In this document: positions 16,945-25,907 of the stretch, piece by piece
How positions within the stretch are numbered: position 1 is the stretch's first letter
Layout of the letters: each line of letters begins with the position of its first letter
DNA from: Chloroflexota bacterium
GTDB lineage: Bacteria; Chloroflexota; Ktedonobacteria; Ktedonobacterales; Ktedonobacteraceae
Assembly: GCA_005881495.1 (NCBI GenBank)
Contig: VBHI01000214.1
Span: 1-28,493, forward strand
Direction of reading: 5' to 3'
Length of the DNA: 28,493 nt
Notes under the pieces: model-generated
What the model saw: the letters and a program-made list of their open reading frames with translations, nothing else
Told to the model about the DNA's origin: nothing
The model's database searches: none
Program-made: the position numbers and the translations under genes

Positions 16945-18648
16945 TTAGTAGCCTTCCACTACCTCCGTTTGCCAGACACGGACTGCCCCATCCTCAGCGC
17001 TGTTGGCAAGCAGTCCCTTGGCCCCAAACACCACACCATAGACCTCTATGCGATGGTTAATGGTCTGCAACTCTCGTCCCTGCTGCACATCCCAGAGCCG
17101 CAGTGAACCATCCTCCGAGCCGGAAACCAGCAATCGCCCATCCGCGGAGAAATCAACTGTCCAGACCGCGCCATCATGTCCCGTCAGCGTGTGCACAATC
17201 TGTCCATTCGCGCTATCCCACAGGCAGATGGTTCCATCGGCTGAACAGGAAGCCAGCAATGCTCCATCGGGCGACCATGCAACCCCGTAGACAATATCGC
17301 TATAGCGTATTCTGCGCTGCAGTTTGCCATTGCTCACATCCCACAAACAGATCGTTTTATCGAATGAGCAAGAGGCCAGTAGCTGGCTATCGTACGAAAA
17401 ATCTACCCCCACAACCACGTTGTGATGGCCTTGCAACACTTGCGGCGTCTCACCTGTCGCAGGATTCCAGATGCGCACCGTCTCATCGTTGGAGCAGGAG
17501 GCCAGCATAAGGTTGTCTAAAGAATAGGCTACCGTCCAGACCGCGCCGCTGTGTCCCTGGAGTATTGCTGTGGTCTCTCCCGTTTTGAGATCCCAGAGTC
17601 GCACCGTCTTATCTTCAGAACAGGACGCGATACACTTCCCATCGGGAGAAATATCCACCCCCATCACTGCCCCTTCGTGTCCGCTTAATGTGCTTAATAA
17701 TTCTCCTGACTCAGTAGACCACAGGCGAACCGTCATATCTTTACCACAAGAGGCGATGCGTGTGCCGTCTGGAGAGAAGACGACATCATCAACGTGTCCC
17801 TGGTGCCCCATCAGAATATGCAAAGGTGTCACTTCAACGCCTATGATCTGTTGCCCTTTGCCCGGCGGCTGGGGCGCCGACGCGGTTTTCCATTCCGCCC
17901 ATTCGATCAGCGCCATCGATCCATGCTCAAAGCCAAATTTCTGTGGGTACTGGGTCATATTCTGGTGCATCGTTTCATCAAGGTAATCGTAGAGGGTGCC
18001 CAGGGTAATGCGTCCTGTGCGTGGGTTGGCAGCCTCTCCCTCTAAAGCATCGAGCAGGTGGCTCATAAAGATGCCGTGTCCCTGCTCCATCTCCCTCTGT
18101 GAAACTTCACCGACGCGTTGGGAAGTAATGATCACACGCCCATGGGTCCGTGGCAAATCCAGCAGCGCCTGGCCAAAAAGCTGGCTCGTATCGGCAGGAT
18201 TTTTTTGTTGTTTCCAACCGGCACCAGCATGAGCAATATCCACTATTGTCAGAATATTGCTCGCCTTCGAATCATAGAGATAGTGATCGATATATGTGGG
18301 AACATGCAGACCCGTGACAGGACGATCTGCCAGGGTTGTCTTCAACGCTAAATATCCATCCCTGGTGGCGGGATCAAGGAAAGCATGGCCGGCAAAATAA
18401 AATACGACAAGGTCACCAGCCTGTGCACGCACAAGGAATATCTCGCGGAGTTGACTTTCAATCTCATCGCGTGTCGCGGCTTCTCCAGAGAGAAAGACTA
18501 CATCTTCAGCATTCCACCCCCCTCGTTCAGGATCAATCAACAGTTCATACATTGCACGAGCATCGGCCTGGGCAAAGCGCAGGGGAATAAAGTGGTTCGT
18601 ATCATTGTAATGATCTATACCAACAATGAGAGCGTAGCGATGTTCCAT
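16945..18648 (-). CDS. Caspase-fold (pseudo-caspase) protein with seven WD40 repeats
   Basis: This 567-residue protein runs from the ATG at 18648 (MEHRYALIVGID), which has GAGGT 4 bases upstream and a TATAAT box 59 bases upstream. The frame stays open to an ATG at 18849, but that extension does not resemble the family. Residues 1-250 are a caspase-like (peptidase C14) domain: the ALIVGI first strand and the catalytic-His motif YFAGHAF (His88). The cysteine motif, normally D-x-C-H-S-G, reads D137-I-A-H-A-G, so the nucleophile is Ala139 and proteolysis is not expected. Residues about 270-565 form seven WD40 repeats (GHxxxV...LWD), enough for one closed propeller, a protein-binding platform. It is probably a cytosolic scaffold or sensor. 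Two adjacent TAA stops end it. Confidence 0.9.
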   Translation of the reverse strand: MEHRYALIVGIDHYNDTNHFIPLRFAQADARAMYELLIDPERGGWNAEDVVFLSGEAATRDEIESQLREIFLVRAQAGDLVVFYFAGHAFLDPATRDGYLALKTTLADRPVTGLHVPTYIDHYLYDSKASNILTIVDIAHAGAGWKQQKNPADTSQLFGQALLDLPRTHGRVIITSQRVGEVSQREMEQGHGIFMSHLLDALEGEAANPRTGRITLGTLYDYLDETMHQNMTQYPQKFGFEHGSMALIEWAEWKTASAPQPPGKGQQIIGVEVTPLHILMGHQGHVDDVVFSPDGTRIASCGKDMTVRLWSTESGELLSTLSGHEGAVMGVDISPDGKCIASCSEDKTVRLWDLKTGETTAILQGHSGAVWTVAYSLDNLMLASCSNDETVRIWNPATGETPQVLQGHHNVVVGVDFSYDSQLLASCSFDKTICLWDVSNGKLQRRIRYSDIVYGVAWSPDGALLASCSADGTICLWDSANGQIVHTLTGHDGAVWTVDFSADGRLLVSGSEDGSLRLWDVQQGRELQTINHRIEVYGVVFGAKGLLANSAEDGAVRVWQTEVVEGY

Positions 18649-18706
18649 TTCTACCTCATTACGTACTTTCTGTTCGTATTCTCCATCTGGTATTTCTCCA
18701 AAATTG

Positions 18707-18712
18707 ATTATA
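18707..18712 (-). promoter_or_regulatory. -10 box for the caspase/WD40 gene
   Basis: A consensus TATAAT on the - strand is placed to start transcription near 18700, about 50 bases before the chosen ATG. No clear -35 hexamer is visible at the right spacing. Confidence 0.4.
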
Positions 18713-19012
18713 CTACGCGGGGACTCTGCTAGATAGAGAAAGAGATACATGTTTCCTTCGTCCATAACATCAGAAGGAAAGTAGCAATAGTTGCCCGGGT
18801 ATGCTATAGTACAGTAGCAGTCTCGATGAATGACTGCTAAACTCGGCAACTTTTAGTAATCTATTTCGTAACTCTAACGTAGAGTAAAGTAATACAGTTT
18901 CCCCTGATAAAGCAGGGCGTTTCCGCCAGTTGGGGCGCAGGGGCCTATCGCCCGATGCTCCCACTTTGAAGGACTCTTGAGCAGAAATTCTTGCTCATAA
19001 GGATAATGGTAG

Positions 19013-19025
19013 ACGTATTATACGT
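19013..19025. promoter_or_regulatory. Palindromic operator-like site upstream of ftsH
   Basis: ACGTAT-T-ATACGT is a perfect 6+1+6 palindrome that contains a TATTAT hexamer (19016-19021), a possible -10 box for ftsH. The site is about 110 bases upstream of the chosen ftsH start. Function is inferred only. Confidence 0.3.
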
Positions 19026-19133
19026 AATCATTGTATGATAGAAAGACACAAAGTCATATTCAGAGACACGGCCATCTCTACAACTGACATCCCTTGTAGA
19101 AACCATGTCAATAGAGAAAGCGGGTCTGAACCT

Positions 19134-21128
19134 ATGGATGCTCAGGCTATATATATGTTCCAACGCAACCCCAATGAGCCGGGATCTAATGGCTCACCAC
19201 GCCCAAATAATGGCAACAATGGCAGCGGGGGAAGTGGGGGCCCAAATAGAAACACGATGATGCCACTCATTCTTCGCACATTACTCATTGCCGTTGCGGT
19301 ACTGATAATATGGGGTCTTTTCCAGTACTTTTCCCAGAGTTCAAACACTACTCCGAAAGACCTGTTGGAAGTTCCGTACAGTACGTTCTACCAACAAGTA
19401 CAACAGGATAACGTGCAGAACGTTGTCTTCCAGGGACAGGATGCCAATGGCATGTTCAAGAATGCCATCACTGTATCAGGGAGCAATAACGGCTTGCCAT
19501 CGAAGAATTTTCATTTTACGCAACTACCGAATGGTGATCCCACGCTCATACCTTTACTGAATACGCATCATGTCAACTACCAAGCAAAGGTTGTCAGCGA
19601 CAATAACTTCTTCTTGAACCTGCTCATCAACCTGTTACCGTGGGTGCTGATAATCGCCGTCTTTGTCTTTATTGCCCGCCGGGCAACGCAAAGCCAGCAG
19701 AACATTTTCAGTTTTGGCAAGAGCCGCGCCAAGGTGATCCTGGAAGATAGGCCAAGCACAACCTTTGCCGATGTCGCGGGCGTTGATGAGTCCAAAAATG
19801 ACCTGATAGAGGTCGTTGAGTTCCTTAAGACGCCTGGGAAGTTCCAGCGCCTGGGCGGAAGAGTACCGCGCGGCGTGCTCCTTGTTGGCCCTCCAGGAAC
19901 AGGTAAAACGCTGCTTGCTCGTGCCGTAGCAGGTGAAGCCAGCGTCCCGTTCTTCTCAATGAGTGGTTCTGAATTTGTTGAAGTGCTGGTCGGCGTTGGT
20001 GCAAGCCGCGTGCGCGACCTCTTTGACCAGGCCAAGAAAGCCGCACCCAGTATCATCTTCATCGACGAAGTCGACGCTGTGGGCCGCCAGCGCGGTTCCA
20101 GCATCAATAGCAATGATGAGCGCGAACAGACATTAAACCAGTTGCTCGTCGAGATGGACGGCTTCGATACCCGCCAGGCTGTTGTCGTGATCGCTGCCAC
20201 GAACCGGCCAGATGGCCTGGATAAGGCGTTGCTACGTCCTGGTCGCTTTGATCGTCGTGTAACCGTTGAACGGCCCGACTGGAATGGCCGCCTGGCTATT
20301 CTCAAAATCCACTCCCGTGATGTGCCGTTGGCCAGTGATGTTGACCTGATTACCATCGCCCGTTCCACTCCTGGTATGGTTGGTGCAGACCTTGCAAACC
20401 TGGTCAACGAGGCAGCGCTGCTGGCAGCGCGCCGTAACCTTGATGCGGTCACACAGAGCTGCTTTGATGAGGCCCTGGACAAGATACTCATCGGCGCGGA
20501 ACGACCTCTCATTCTCTCTGAAGAGGATCTCAATGTCGTCGCCTATCACGAAGGCGGTCATGCGTTGACAGGTTTATTGCAGGAGCATGTCGATCCTGTC
20601 ACCAAAGTAACCATCGTGCCTCGTGGCCAGGCGCTGGGTGTCACGCAGTATACTCCGCTGGATGATCGGTACAACTACTCAAAGAACTACCTTGAGTCAC
20701 AGTTGGTGACTGCTCTCGGAGGCCGCGCCGCCGAGGAAGTAGCTATTGGTCGTATTACAACAGGCGCGGAGAACGATTTACAGCGCGTCACTGCGATCGC
20801 GCGCCAGATGGTCGCTCGCTGGGGTATGAGCGAACGGCTCGGCACCGTTTCCTTTAGTGACCGTGATGATCCGTTTGCTGGTACAGCTCTGGCAAGTGGT
20901 TCACACGAATATAGTGAGAAGACCGCCACAATCATCGACGAAGAAGTTGATCGTCTTGTCAAAAATGCCCACAATCGTGCCGTCCATCTCCTGACTGAGC
21001 ATCGCGTCACGCTGGATCAGATTGCCCGTGCTTTGCGATTGTACGAAACCATTGACGCCAAACAATTGCGCGAGATAATGGTTGAAACTGGTGCAATTGA
21101 GTCTGCGCCAGTGGCGTATCAAGGATAA
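19134..21128 (+). CDS. ftsH: ATP-dependent zinc metalloprotease FtsH
   Basis: This membrane-anchored AAA+ protease degrades misfolded and regulatory proteins. From the ATG at 19134 it has 664 residues, a usual length; ATGs at 19035 and 19155 are alternatives and none has a strong ribosome binding site. A Gly/Asn/Pro-rich N-terminal tail is followed by a membrane segment (about 44-66), an extracytoplasmic domain and a second membrane segment ending in FIARRA. The AAA domain has Walker A GPPGTGKT (252-259), Walker [12 protein letters not shown] and the second region of homology [20 protein letters not shown]. The protease domain has zinc motif HEGGH (472-476; the common form is HEAGH) and a third ligand at about Asp548 in ENDLQ. 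All catalytic residues are present. A strong terminator follows. Confidence 0.97.
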   Translation: MDAQAIYMFQRNPNEPGSNGSPRPNNGNNGSGGSGGPNRNTMMPLILRTLLIAVAVLIIWGLFQYFSQSSNTTPKDLLEVPYSTFYQQVQQDNVQNVVFQGQDANGMFKNAITVSGSNNGLPSKNFHFTQLPNGDPTLIPLLNTHHVNYQAKVVSDNNFFLNLLINLLPWVLIIAVFVFIARRATQSQQNIFSFGKSRAKVILEDRPSTTFADVAGVDESKNDLIEVVEFLKTPGKFQRLGGRVPRGVLLVGPPGTGKTLLARAVAGEASVPFFSMSGSEFVEVLVGVGASRVRDLFDQAKKAAPSIIFIDEVDAVGRQRGSSINSNDEREQTLNQLLVEMDGFDTRQAVVVIAATNRPDGLDKALLRPGRFDRRVTVERPDWNGRLAILKIHSRDVPLASDVDLITIARSTPGMVGADLANLVNEAALLAARRNLDAVTQSCFDEALDKILIGAERPLILSEEDLNVVAYHEGGHALTGLLQEHVDPVTKVTIVPRGQALGVTQYTPLDDRYNYSKNYLESQLVTALGGRAAEEVAIGRITTGAENDLQRVTAIARQMVARWGMSERLGTVSFSDRDDPFAGTALASGSHEYSEKTATIIDEEVDRLVKNAHNRAVHLLTEHRVTLDQIARALRLYETIDAKQLREIMVETGAIESAPVAYQG

Positions 21129-21142
21129 TACTCGAACATAAG

Positions 21143-21177
21143 AGGATCCCTCCAGGTTAACCTGGGGGGATCCTTTT
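21143..21177. terminator. Rho-independent terminator after ftsH
   Basis: AGGATCCCTCCAGG and CCTGGGGGGATCCT form a 14-bp stem with one T-G wobble and a TTAA loop, followed by TTTT on the + strand. It lies 14 bases after the ftsH stop. The convergent CheA-like gene ends at 21238 and may use the same stem from the other side. Confidence 0.88.
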
Positions 21178-21237
21178 CCGTTCTATCGTCAATGGCCCCG
21201 TTGATGATACGACGCTGCAAGCAGGATGTCGCACAGC

Positions 21238-23664
21238 TCAGTTCATGAGGAGCGACCGTAGAGTCTCTAGCAATACATCCTGCGGGCAAGGTTTGGTGAG
21301 GTAAGCGTGAGCTCCCAGCTCGCGCGCTCTCGCCTTGTGCTTCTCAGAAGTTCGCGAAGTCAATATGATCGTTTTCACTTTTGCAAGCTCCGGGTGGGCG
21401 CGCATCATACTGAGAACATCATAACCATTCAAGTTTGGCATTTCTATGTCGAGCAGGAGCGCATCTGGAGGATAGTCTAGCAGGCGTTCAAGCGTCTTCA
21501 TCCCGTCATCAGCCTCGCTGACCCTGTAGCCTGCGTAGCTGAGCGTCTGGTGCAACGATTGCCGTATATACACAGAATCATCAGCGACCAGAATCGATGG
21601 CTGTTTCTGCACAATTGAGGGAGGCTGTTGGCCCCTGCTGCGTATCGCTGCAACCTTCACCGTGCTTTCTACTATCTCGTAGCGATTGATGAGTTCAGGT
21701 AAATCGACAATCAGCAGTATATTGCCCCTGCCATCGATCGCAGTTCCTATAATACCTTGCCGGTGTAAATGTGGGGCGAGTGGCTTTACCACCAGTTGGG
21801 TCTCTCCCAAAATAGCGTCGACCTGCACTGCCAGGGGGCTTCCTTCAGTCCGCAGGATGAGCGCTGCTCGCTCGCTTTCCGGCAGGGCCTGCTCCATAGG
21901 AAAGCCCAGCAGGCTATTGAGTGTATAGGGCAGTTCCCCCCGGTTCTCTTTGCCAGGTTCGATCCGCTGTACCTGTGTTAAAGGCACAACTACGCTGCGA
22001 TTACCTACAGCAACAAGAAAGCCCTGTATTGCTCCTTGAGAACGCGGCAGGCGCAGGTGGAAACTAATACCGCCCAGATTATTGCGTCGTGCCACAATTG
22101 TGCCATTTAAGCGGCGTATCGCTTCCTGTACCTCGTCTAACGCTCCACCGGCCACCGTCATCGAGAAGCCAACTTCAATGTTTACCTCATTGTCTACCGT
22201 ATGAACATGCAACCTGATGCGATCAGTCGCATTTCCACGCTCTGCAGCGCCCGTCTTTGTTGCTGTTTGAGATCCCGCGGTACAGGTGCGCACCAGTTGT
22301 AAAAGCGGCTGCATGACCTTCTCCAGTATCTCCTGGTCAATTTCCGTTGTTTCGCCTTCCGCCTCGAAAAGAACCTGGTGCTGCTGAGCTAACACGCTCA
22401 TCATGATTGCGCGCTCAATGCGTGGCACAAGCGCGCTGATTGGCGCTAAGCTGAGCAAAAGCGTATCGTTGCGTACGTTGGTAGCCTGGTCAATGTGTTG
22501 CTGTGTAATACGGCTGAGCTGCGCGAATGCTGCGCGTAATTGAGCGGAGGCAGTGGTGACATCGGCGATAGCCTCGCCCAGTGAATGTGCCAGGACGTCG
22601 TTCTCTGTAAAACGATCGATCTCCAAATCATCCCACTGGAACGAATCGGCTTTTTTCACCAGCCGGGTTGCCACTTTGCTCTTCCGCTGGTAGTGCTGGC
22701 CCGTGCGTTGCCTCGCCTCATCTAAGATACGGGCAATCAGCGACGATGTCGGCCTTTCACCGTTGCCGTTCGGCTCTATTGTGGCACTGGAAGCTTTGGC
22801 CACCAGTTGCGCGGATACCAGTACCTCCAGGTGTCGTAAACGTGCCTGGGCCGTCTGTAATTCCTGGAGCGCTTTTTCAACCTCTGCCTGCGCGCTCTCC
22901 AACGGACTACTAAGCTCCGCCAATTTTTCTGTGTGCAGGATGAGTTGCTCAAAGCGATCGACTTCAACACGCACAACGTGCAGGGTCGTGTGGGACTCTT
23001 GTGGAGCTTTGCTGAATGGCTCGGCCTCTACTGTAGCCCTGAGCGGGGCATAGACGCGTGGCGCCGTTTCTTGCTCTTCTTCGACCGCTGTAGAAAGCGC
23101 CTGCTTCTCAGCCCGCCCGCTCGCTATCTCTATATTGAGAGCCTTGTACTCCGCCCCAAGTTCGGCGAGCGGGTCGCTACTTTCTACCCCGGAGGTCACC
23201 AGGCTATTCAGTGTCGTCTCTAAAGCGCGTACCGTTTGGACCAGCGCATTCAGTCCGATGAAAGGCACGATCGTCCCACTGGTGATGAGCTTTACCAGTT
23301 CTTCTATATGGTGGGCAATCGTTGACATTGCCGTACATCCCATAGCGCCCGTGCTGCCTTTCAATTTATGTGCAGTACGCTGTAACACCTGTAAGCGGGC
23401 GCTCTCTAAGTGGTCATCAGGTTCCAATTGCTGCAACGTTTGTCGTATCGCTGCTATATCTTCACCAGCTTCACTGACAAAAATGGCAAGCAATTCCTCT
23501 GGTGCAAGGAAATCAATACCCATCTCCTGGTCGGTCAGCGGCCGTGTTGAGATGCCTTTTTCAGAACGCTCCACTTCCCACCCCCCCAGGTCCATTTCAT
23601 CGAAGGCCTGCAATATTGCCAGGTCTTCGGCGGAGAGTTCGTTCTGGTTGAATTCATCATCCAT
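21238..23664 (-). CDS. Hpt-CheA-like-CheW-receiver hybrid with eroded kinase motifs
   Basis: This 808-residue chemosensory-type protein has the layout of PilL/ChpA and cyanobacterial hybrid CheA proteins. Residues about 55-160 are an Hpt domain with phospho-acceptor His99 (RTAHKLKGSTG). A coiled linker and dimerisation region follow. The ATPase-like region has ETTEIDQEILEKVMQPLLQLVR, which aligns with the CheA N-box, but the next residues are TCTAGS instead of N-S-x-D-H-G. No DxGxG or GxGxG loop is visible before GGISFHLRLP. A CheW-like domain follows, then a receiver (691-808) with D695, D696, phospho-site D739, T769 and K791 intact. Autophosphorylation is therefore doubtful, while Hpt and receiver could still relay phosphate. 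The start overlaps the CheW-like gene by 8 bases. Confidence 0.88.
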   Translation of the reverse strand: MDDEFNQNELSAEDLAILQAFDEMDLGGWEVERSEKGISTRPLTDQEMGIDFLAPEELLAIFVSEAGEDIAAIRQTLQQLEPDDHLESARLQVLQRTAHKLKGSTGAMGCTAMSTIAHHIEELVKLITSGTIVPFIGLNALVQTVRALETTLNSLVTSGVESSDPLAELGAEYKALNIEIASGRAEKQALSTAVEEEQETAPRVYAPLRATVEAEPFSKAPQESHTTLHVVRVEVDRFEQLILHTEKLAELSSPLESAQAEVEKALQELQTAQARLRHLEVLVSAQLVAKASSATIEPNGNGERPTSSLIARILDEARQRTGQHYQRKSKVATRLVKKADSFQWDDLEIDRFTENDVLAHSLGEAIADVTTASAQLRAAFAQLSRITQQHIDQATNVRNDTLLLSLAPISALVPRIERAIMMSVLAQQHQVLFEAEGETTEIDQEILEKVMQPLLQLVRTCTAGSQTATKTGAAERGNATDRIRLHVHTVDNEVNIEVGFSMTVAGGALDEVQEAIRRLNGTIVARRNNLGGISFHLRLPRSQGAIQGFLVAVGNRSVVVPLTQVQRIEPGKENRGELPYTLNSLLGFPMEQALPESERAALILRTEGSPLAVQVDAILGETQLVVKPLAPHLHRQGIIGTAIDGRGNILLIVDLPELINRYEIVESTVKVAAIRSRGQQPPSIVQKQPSILVADDSVYIRQSLHQTLSYAGYRVSEADDGMKTLERLLDYPPDALLLDIEMPNLNGYDVLSMMRAHPELAKVKTIILTSRTSEKHKARARELGAHAYLTKPCPQDVLLETLRSLLMN

Positions 23665-24268
23665 TGAGGGCTGCTGTTTCTATTTGCTGTACTGCATCCG
23701 CCAGCAGTGATGGTACGTCTAAAACGAGGGATCCTTTTTGTATTCCCTTCACAAAGATTGCCCTTGAAGGTAAATACCAGGGTGAGGCTTGCTCTGCCTT
23801 CTCCACCGTTGCTGTTGGGTCTTTAGATGCAACCTGCACATTGTGCTGAATAGAAGCTGTTTGACCAATTGCGGGGACAAGTAAACCAAGCGCTAAACCT
23901 GCATTGTCGGCGATGAGTAGTATACCGTTGGATAGATCAAGCATGTGGCCAGAGAGATACATACTCAAATCAATCACTGCGATCACTTGACCCCGCCAGG
24001 CAACCACGCCGGGCATCCATTCAGGGGTAGCAGGAAGCAATGCAAGTCGATGAGGAGGCAATACAACCTCGTTGAGTGCTGAGAGGGGAATAAGGCAGGA
24101 ACCATTACTCAAGGTACATTCGAGACATTCTTCGGGTTGTGCCGCAACAGGCTCCTGGTGTGCTAGTTTACGCGCATAGTCCCAGAACTCCTCATCACTT
24201 AACTGCTCAAGGTGTTGTAGATGTGTTTCGTCTATATAGGCAGCGCTAACCGTGGGGTGCTCGTTCAT
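23657..24268 (-). CDS. CheW-like adaptor protein
   Basis: This 203-residue protein has an N-terminal stretch of about 45 residues with an acidic/aromatic helix (EEFWDYARKLA), then a CheW domain. Recognisable elements are CLIPLSALNEVV, MPGVVAWRGQVIAVIDLSMYL and ILLIADNAGLALGLLVPAIG, matching the strand-and-loop pattern by which CheW binds CheA and receptors. It lies between the receiver gene (42-bp gap) and the hybrid CheA-like gene (8-bp overlap), so all three are one operon. No methyl-accepting receptor gene is in the window; the receptor would be elsewhere. Confidence 0.88.
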   Translation of the reverse strand: MNEHPTVSAAYIDETHLQHLEQLSDEEFWDYARKLAHQEPVAAQPEECLECTLSNGSCLIPLSALNEVVLPPHRLALLPATPEWMPGVVAWRGQVIAVIDLSMYLSGHMLDLSNGILLIADNAGLALGLLVPAIGQTASIQHNVQVASKDPTATVEKAEQASPWYLPSRAIFVKGIQKGSLVLDVPSLLADAVQQIETAALNG

Positions 24269-24310
24269 TTACTCTCTGTAAGTTACCTCTGCCTCCCAGG
24301 CTATTTCTCT

Positions 24311-24703
24311 TTACGAATAGGTCGGAGTCCCTAAATGTGAGTGTAGGACAGAAATAACCTCTTGCGTTTTGAACGGCTTCGTAATATAGTCTTTTGCGCC
24401 CGCCAGACGACCTTTGAGGCGGTCTATCACCCTGTCACGGCTCGTCAGCATAACAATGACGGTGTTGTTGAATTGCGGCTTGGTTTTCAGCCGCCGCGCG
24501 AACTCGTAGCCATCCATTTTGGGAAGACCGATATCAAGTATCACCAGGTCGGGTATGCGTTTCATGCGTTGTTCAGTTATTGCTCGTAATGCTTCAATAC
24601 CGTCGGTGTAACTGACGGAATCAAAACCCTCGCGTCTCAGGCTGGTTTCTACGATCTTGCGAACGGTGAGTGAATCGTCAACGATCATAACCAGTTTGCT
24701 CAT
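24311..24703 (-). CDS. CheY/PilH-like single-domain response regulator
   Basis: The whole 130-residue protein is one receiver domain: the acidic pair D9-D10 (IVDDS), phospho-acceptor D57 (VILDIGLPKMDGYEF), T87/S88 (LTSRD) and K109 (ITKPF) are all in place. There is no output domain, so it acts by protein binding or as a phosphate sink. The MSKLVMIVDDSLTVRKIVETSLRREG opening is close to PilG/PilH and other twitching or adaptation-type regulators. It is the first gene of the operon with the CheW-like and CheA-like genes, behind a long leader. Confidence 0.94.
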   Translation of the reverse strand: MSKLVMIVDDSLTVRKIVETSLRREGFDSVSYTDGIEALRAITEQRMKRIPDLVILDIGLPKMDGYEFARRLKTKPQFNNTVIVMLTSRDRVIDRLKGRLAGAKDYITKPFKTQEVISVLHSHLGTPTYS

Positions 24704-24764
24704 GCCGCTTTCCTCTTTCTCTTTGCCACCCTCCTACCTTCAACCCACCTGCCGTACCTCTCGG

Positions 24765-24788
24765 GTACCTGCCAGTGTACCTGCCAGT
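24765..24788. repeat. 12-bp direct repeat, two copies
   Basis: GTACCTGCCAGT occurs twice in immediate tandem (24765-24776, 24777-24788), followed by GTATAAG; a degenerate relative (CCTGCCGTACC) lies just before. It is in the leader of the receiver operon. Confidence 0.7.
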
Positions 24789-24974
24789 GTATAAGTATGT
24801 GGGTCTCAGTTCATGTAGGGTTTTAGGGGCACCCATGGTGAAAATAGCCTTTTGTTTGGGTGCTCCAACACGCTCCCTCTCCCCCGAGGGAGTGCCGTTT
24901 GCGCGAAAAATAAAACAGGAACAAAGCAAAACCTGTAATATCCTTAACCAGGAATTACACCTGTTCAGTAATGA

Positions 24975-25003
24975 ATAGTACCATACGGATTTATCGAGTG
25001 CAA
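24975..25003 (-). promoter_or_regulatory. Candidate promoter of the receiver-CheW-CheA operon
   Basis: On the - strand, TTGCAC (24998-25003) and TACTAT (24975-24980) are spaced by 17 bases, with an extended -10 TGG in front of TACTAT. The predicted start is near 24968. The same -35 hexamer and spacing occur in the candidate promoter of the histidine kinase operon at 27280-27308. Confidence 0.5.
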
Positions 25004-25036
25004 CATGTTTGGCATAAAGATATTCTTAAAATTATC

Positions 25037-25062
25037 ATTTGTTATAGTAAATGTTAACAAAT
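25037..25062 (-). terminator. Weak AT-rich terminator after the acidic protein gene
   Basis: ATTTGTTA and TAACAAAT form a perfect 8-bp stem with a 10-base loop. It overlaps the stop codon of the gene at 25062 and is followed on the - strand by a T-rich stretch. All pairs but two are A-T, so strength is doubtful. Confidence 0.35.
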
Positions 25063-25883
25063 TATGTTCGCGGCAACTCCTTTAAGAACTTCTCCAGCGC
25101 TTTTGTGCGGTATTGGTGGCTAAAATCAACGATATTAGCATGCGCAGTCTGTGGATGCTTCTGTAATTCGCTCTGTACAAGGCTTCTCAAATGTAATATA
25201 TCTTCGCTCCATGCCACATCCAGAATTAACTCCGGCAAGTCCTCTTCAACCCTGTGCGCATCTAAGCGTTTAAGCCACAGCGCGAAGAGACGTTCCAGCC
25301 AGCGATGGCGGACCTGCGCGTTGAGAAGCGGCGACAGCGCCGCCGTATCTTTGTCAAACAGTGTGTTGCTGCTTGCCTCGGTTAGCACAGCCTCTAACGA
25401 GTACATCCCGGCATCAATCATTTCATCAAATAAGGGCGTTGTGACCGGGTTGAGCTCCAGCAGCCGTTCATCAATCAAAACGGCAAAGAGATCAAGCGCT
25501 GCATACCCTTCTTTCTGCCCACTAAAAGAAACTGCATCTTCAACCAGATCTCTCAACATTTCAAAGAGAACTTGCGGTGATTCTTCCTGGCGCAGACGCC
25601 GGGCGAACTCCTCGACGCGCTGCTGGTGCGTTTCATTATTCCTTGGAGGCAAGATGGGATGCGTAGGAAATGCAGGAAGGGCCTGCTCATCACCATTAAA
25701 ATCCCAATCTTCCGTTACCTCTTCGTCGCTCTCCTCAGCTGAAACTGACTCGTCCGGCAACCTCTCCAGGATGCTCATAATCTCTGTCAATAAAACAGGA
25801 TGACGAACAGAAAGCTCCTCTAACAGCTGGATGAGGTCTTCTCTGCTGGCATTGTGCAATCGCTTTTCGAGTTCCGGATCCAT
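25062..25883 (-). CDS. Acidic helical protein of unknown function, downstream of a histidine kinase
   Basis: I do not recognise a family. From the ATG at 25883, preceded by AAGGA at 6 bases, it has 273 residues; an upstream in-frame ATG at 25907 lacks that site. The N-terminus (MDPELEKRLHNASREDLIQLLEEL) is a charged helix with an ExLxxLL pattern. Residues about 43-75 are very acidic and likely disordered. The rest is predicted helical, with Leu/Glu/Arg-rich segments resembling helical-repeat scaffolds. There is no signal peptide or membrane segment, so it is cytosolic. It starts 24 bases after the kinase stop and is probably co-transcribed. A partner or regulator of the kinase is possible but unsupported. 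Confidence 0.8.
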   Translation of the reverse strand: MDPELEKRLHNASREDLIQLLEELSVRHPVLLTEIMSILERLPDESVSAEESDEEVTEDWDFNGDEQALPAFPTHPILPPRNNETHQQRVEEFARRLRQEESPQVLFEMLRDLVEDAVSFSGQKEGYAALDLFAVLIDERLLELNPVTTPLFDEMIDAGMYSLEAVLTEASSNTLFDKDTAALSPLLNAQVRHRWLERLFALWLKRLDAHRVEEDLPELILDVAWSEDILHLRSLVQSELQKHPQTAHANIVDFSHQYRTKALEKFLKELPRT

Positions 25884-25907
25884 GATACATCCTTCGCTGC
25901 GGTACAA

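Larger units (their letters stand above)
18649..19133. other. Divergent intergenic region between WD40 gene and ftsH
   Basis: This region carries the promoter of the caspase/WD40 gene and, on the other strand, the upstream region of ftsH. Open frames continue into it from both genes but lack family resemblance. A 13-bp palindrome lies at 19013-19025. Confidence 0.5.
24704..25061 (-). promoter_or_regulatory. Long structured leader of the chemosensory-like operon
   Basis: From the promoter at 24975-25003 the message would carry a leader of about 265 bases before the receiver gene. It contains a CGCTCCCTC / GAGGGAGTG hairpin (24871-24894, 6-base loop), a GCACCCA / TGGGTGC inverted repeat (24829-24863) and a tandem 12-mer (24765-24788). 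No Rfam class is recognised. Confidence 0.4.

Noticed and set aside
18649..18849. N-terminal extension of the caspase/WD40 protein to an ATG at 18849
   Set aside because: The extension overlaps the best promoter box, has no family resemblance and lies before a start with its own ribosome binding site at 18648.
24871..24894. Hairpin in the receiver leader as a terminator
   Set aside because: No T-run follows on either strand, so it is better read as leader structure.
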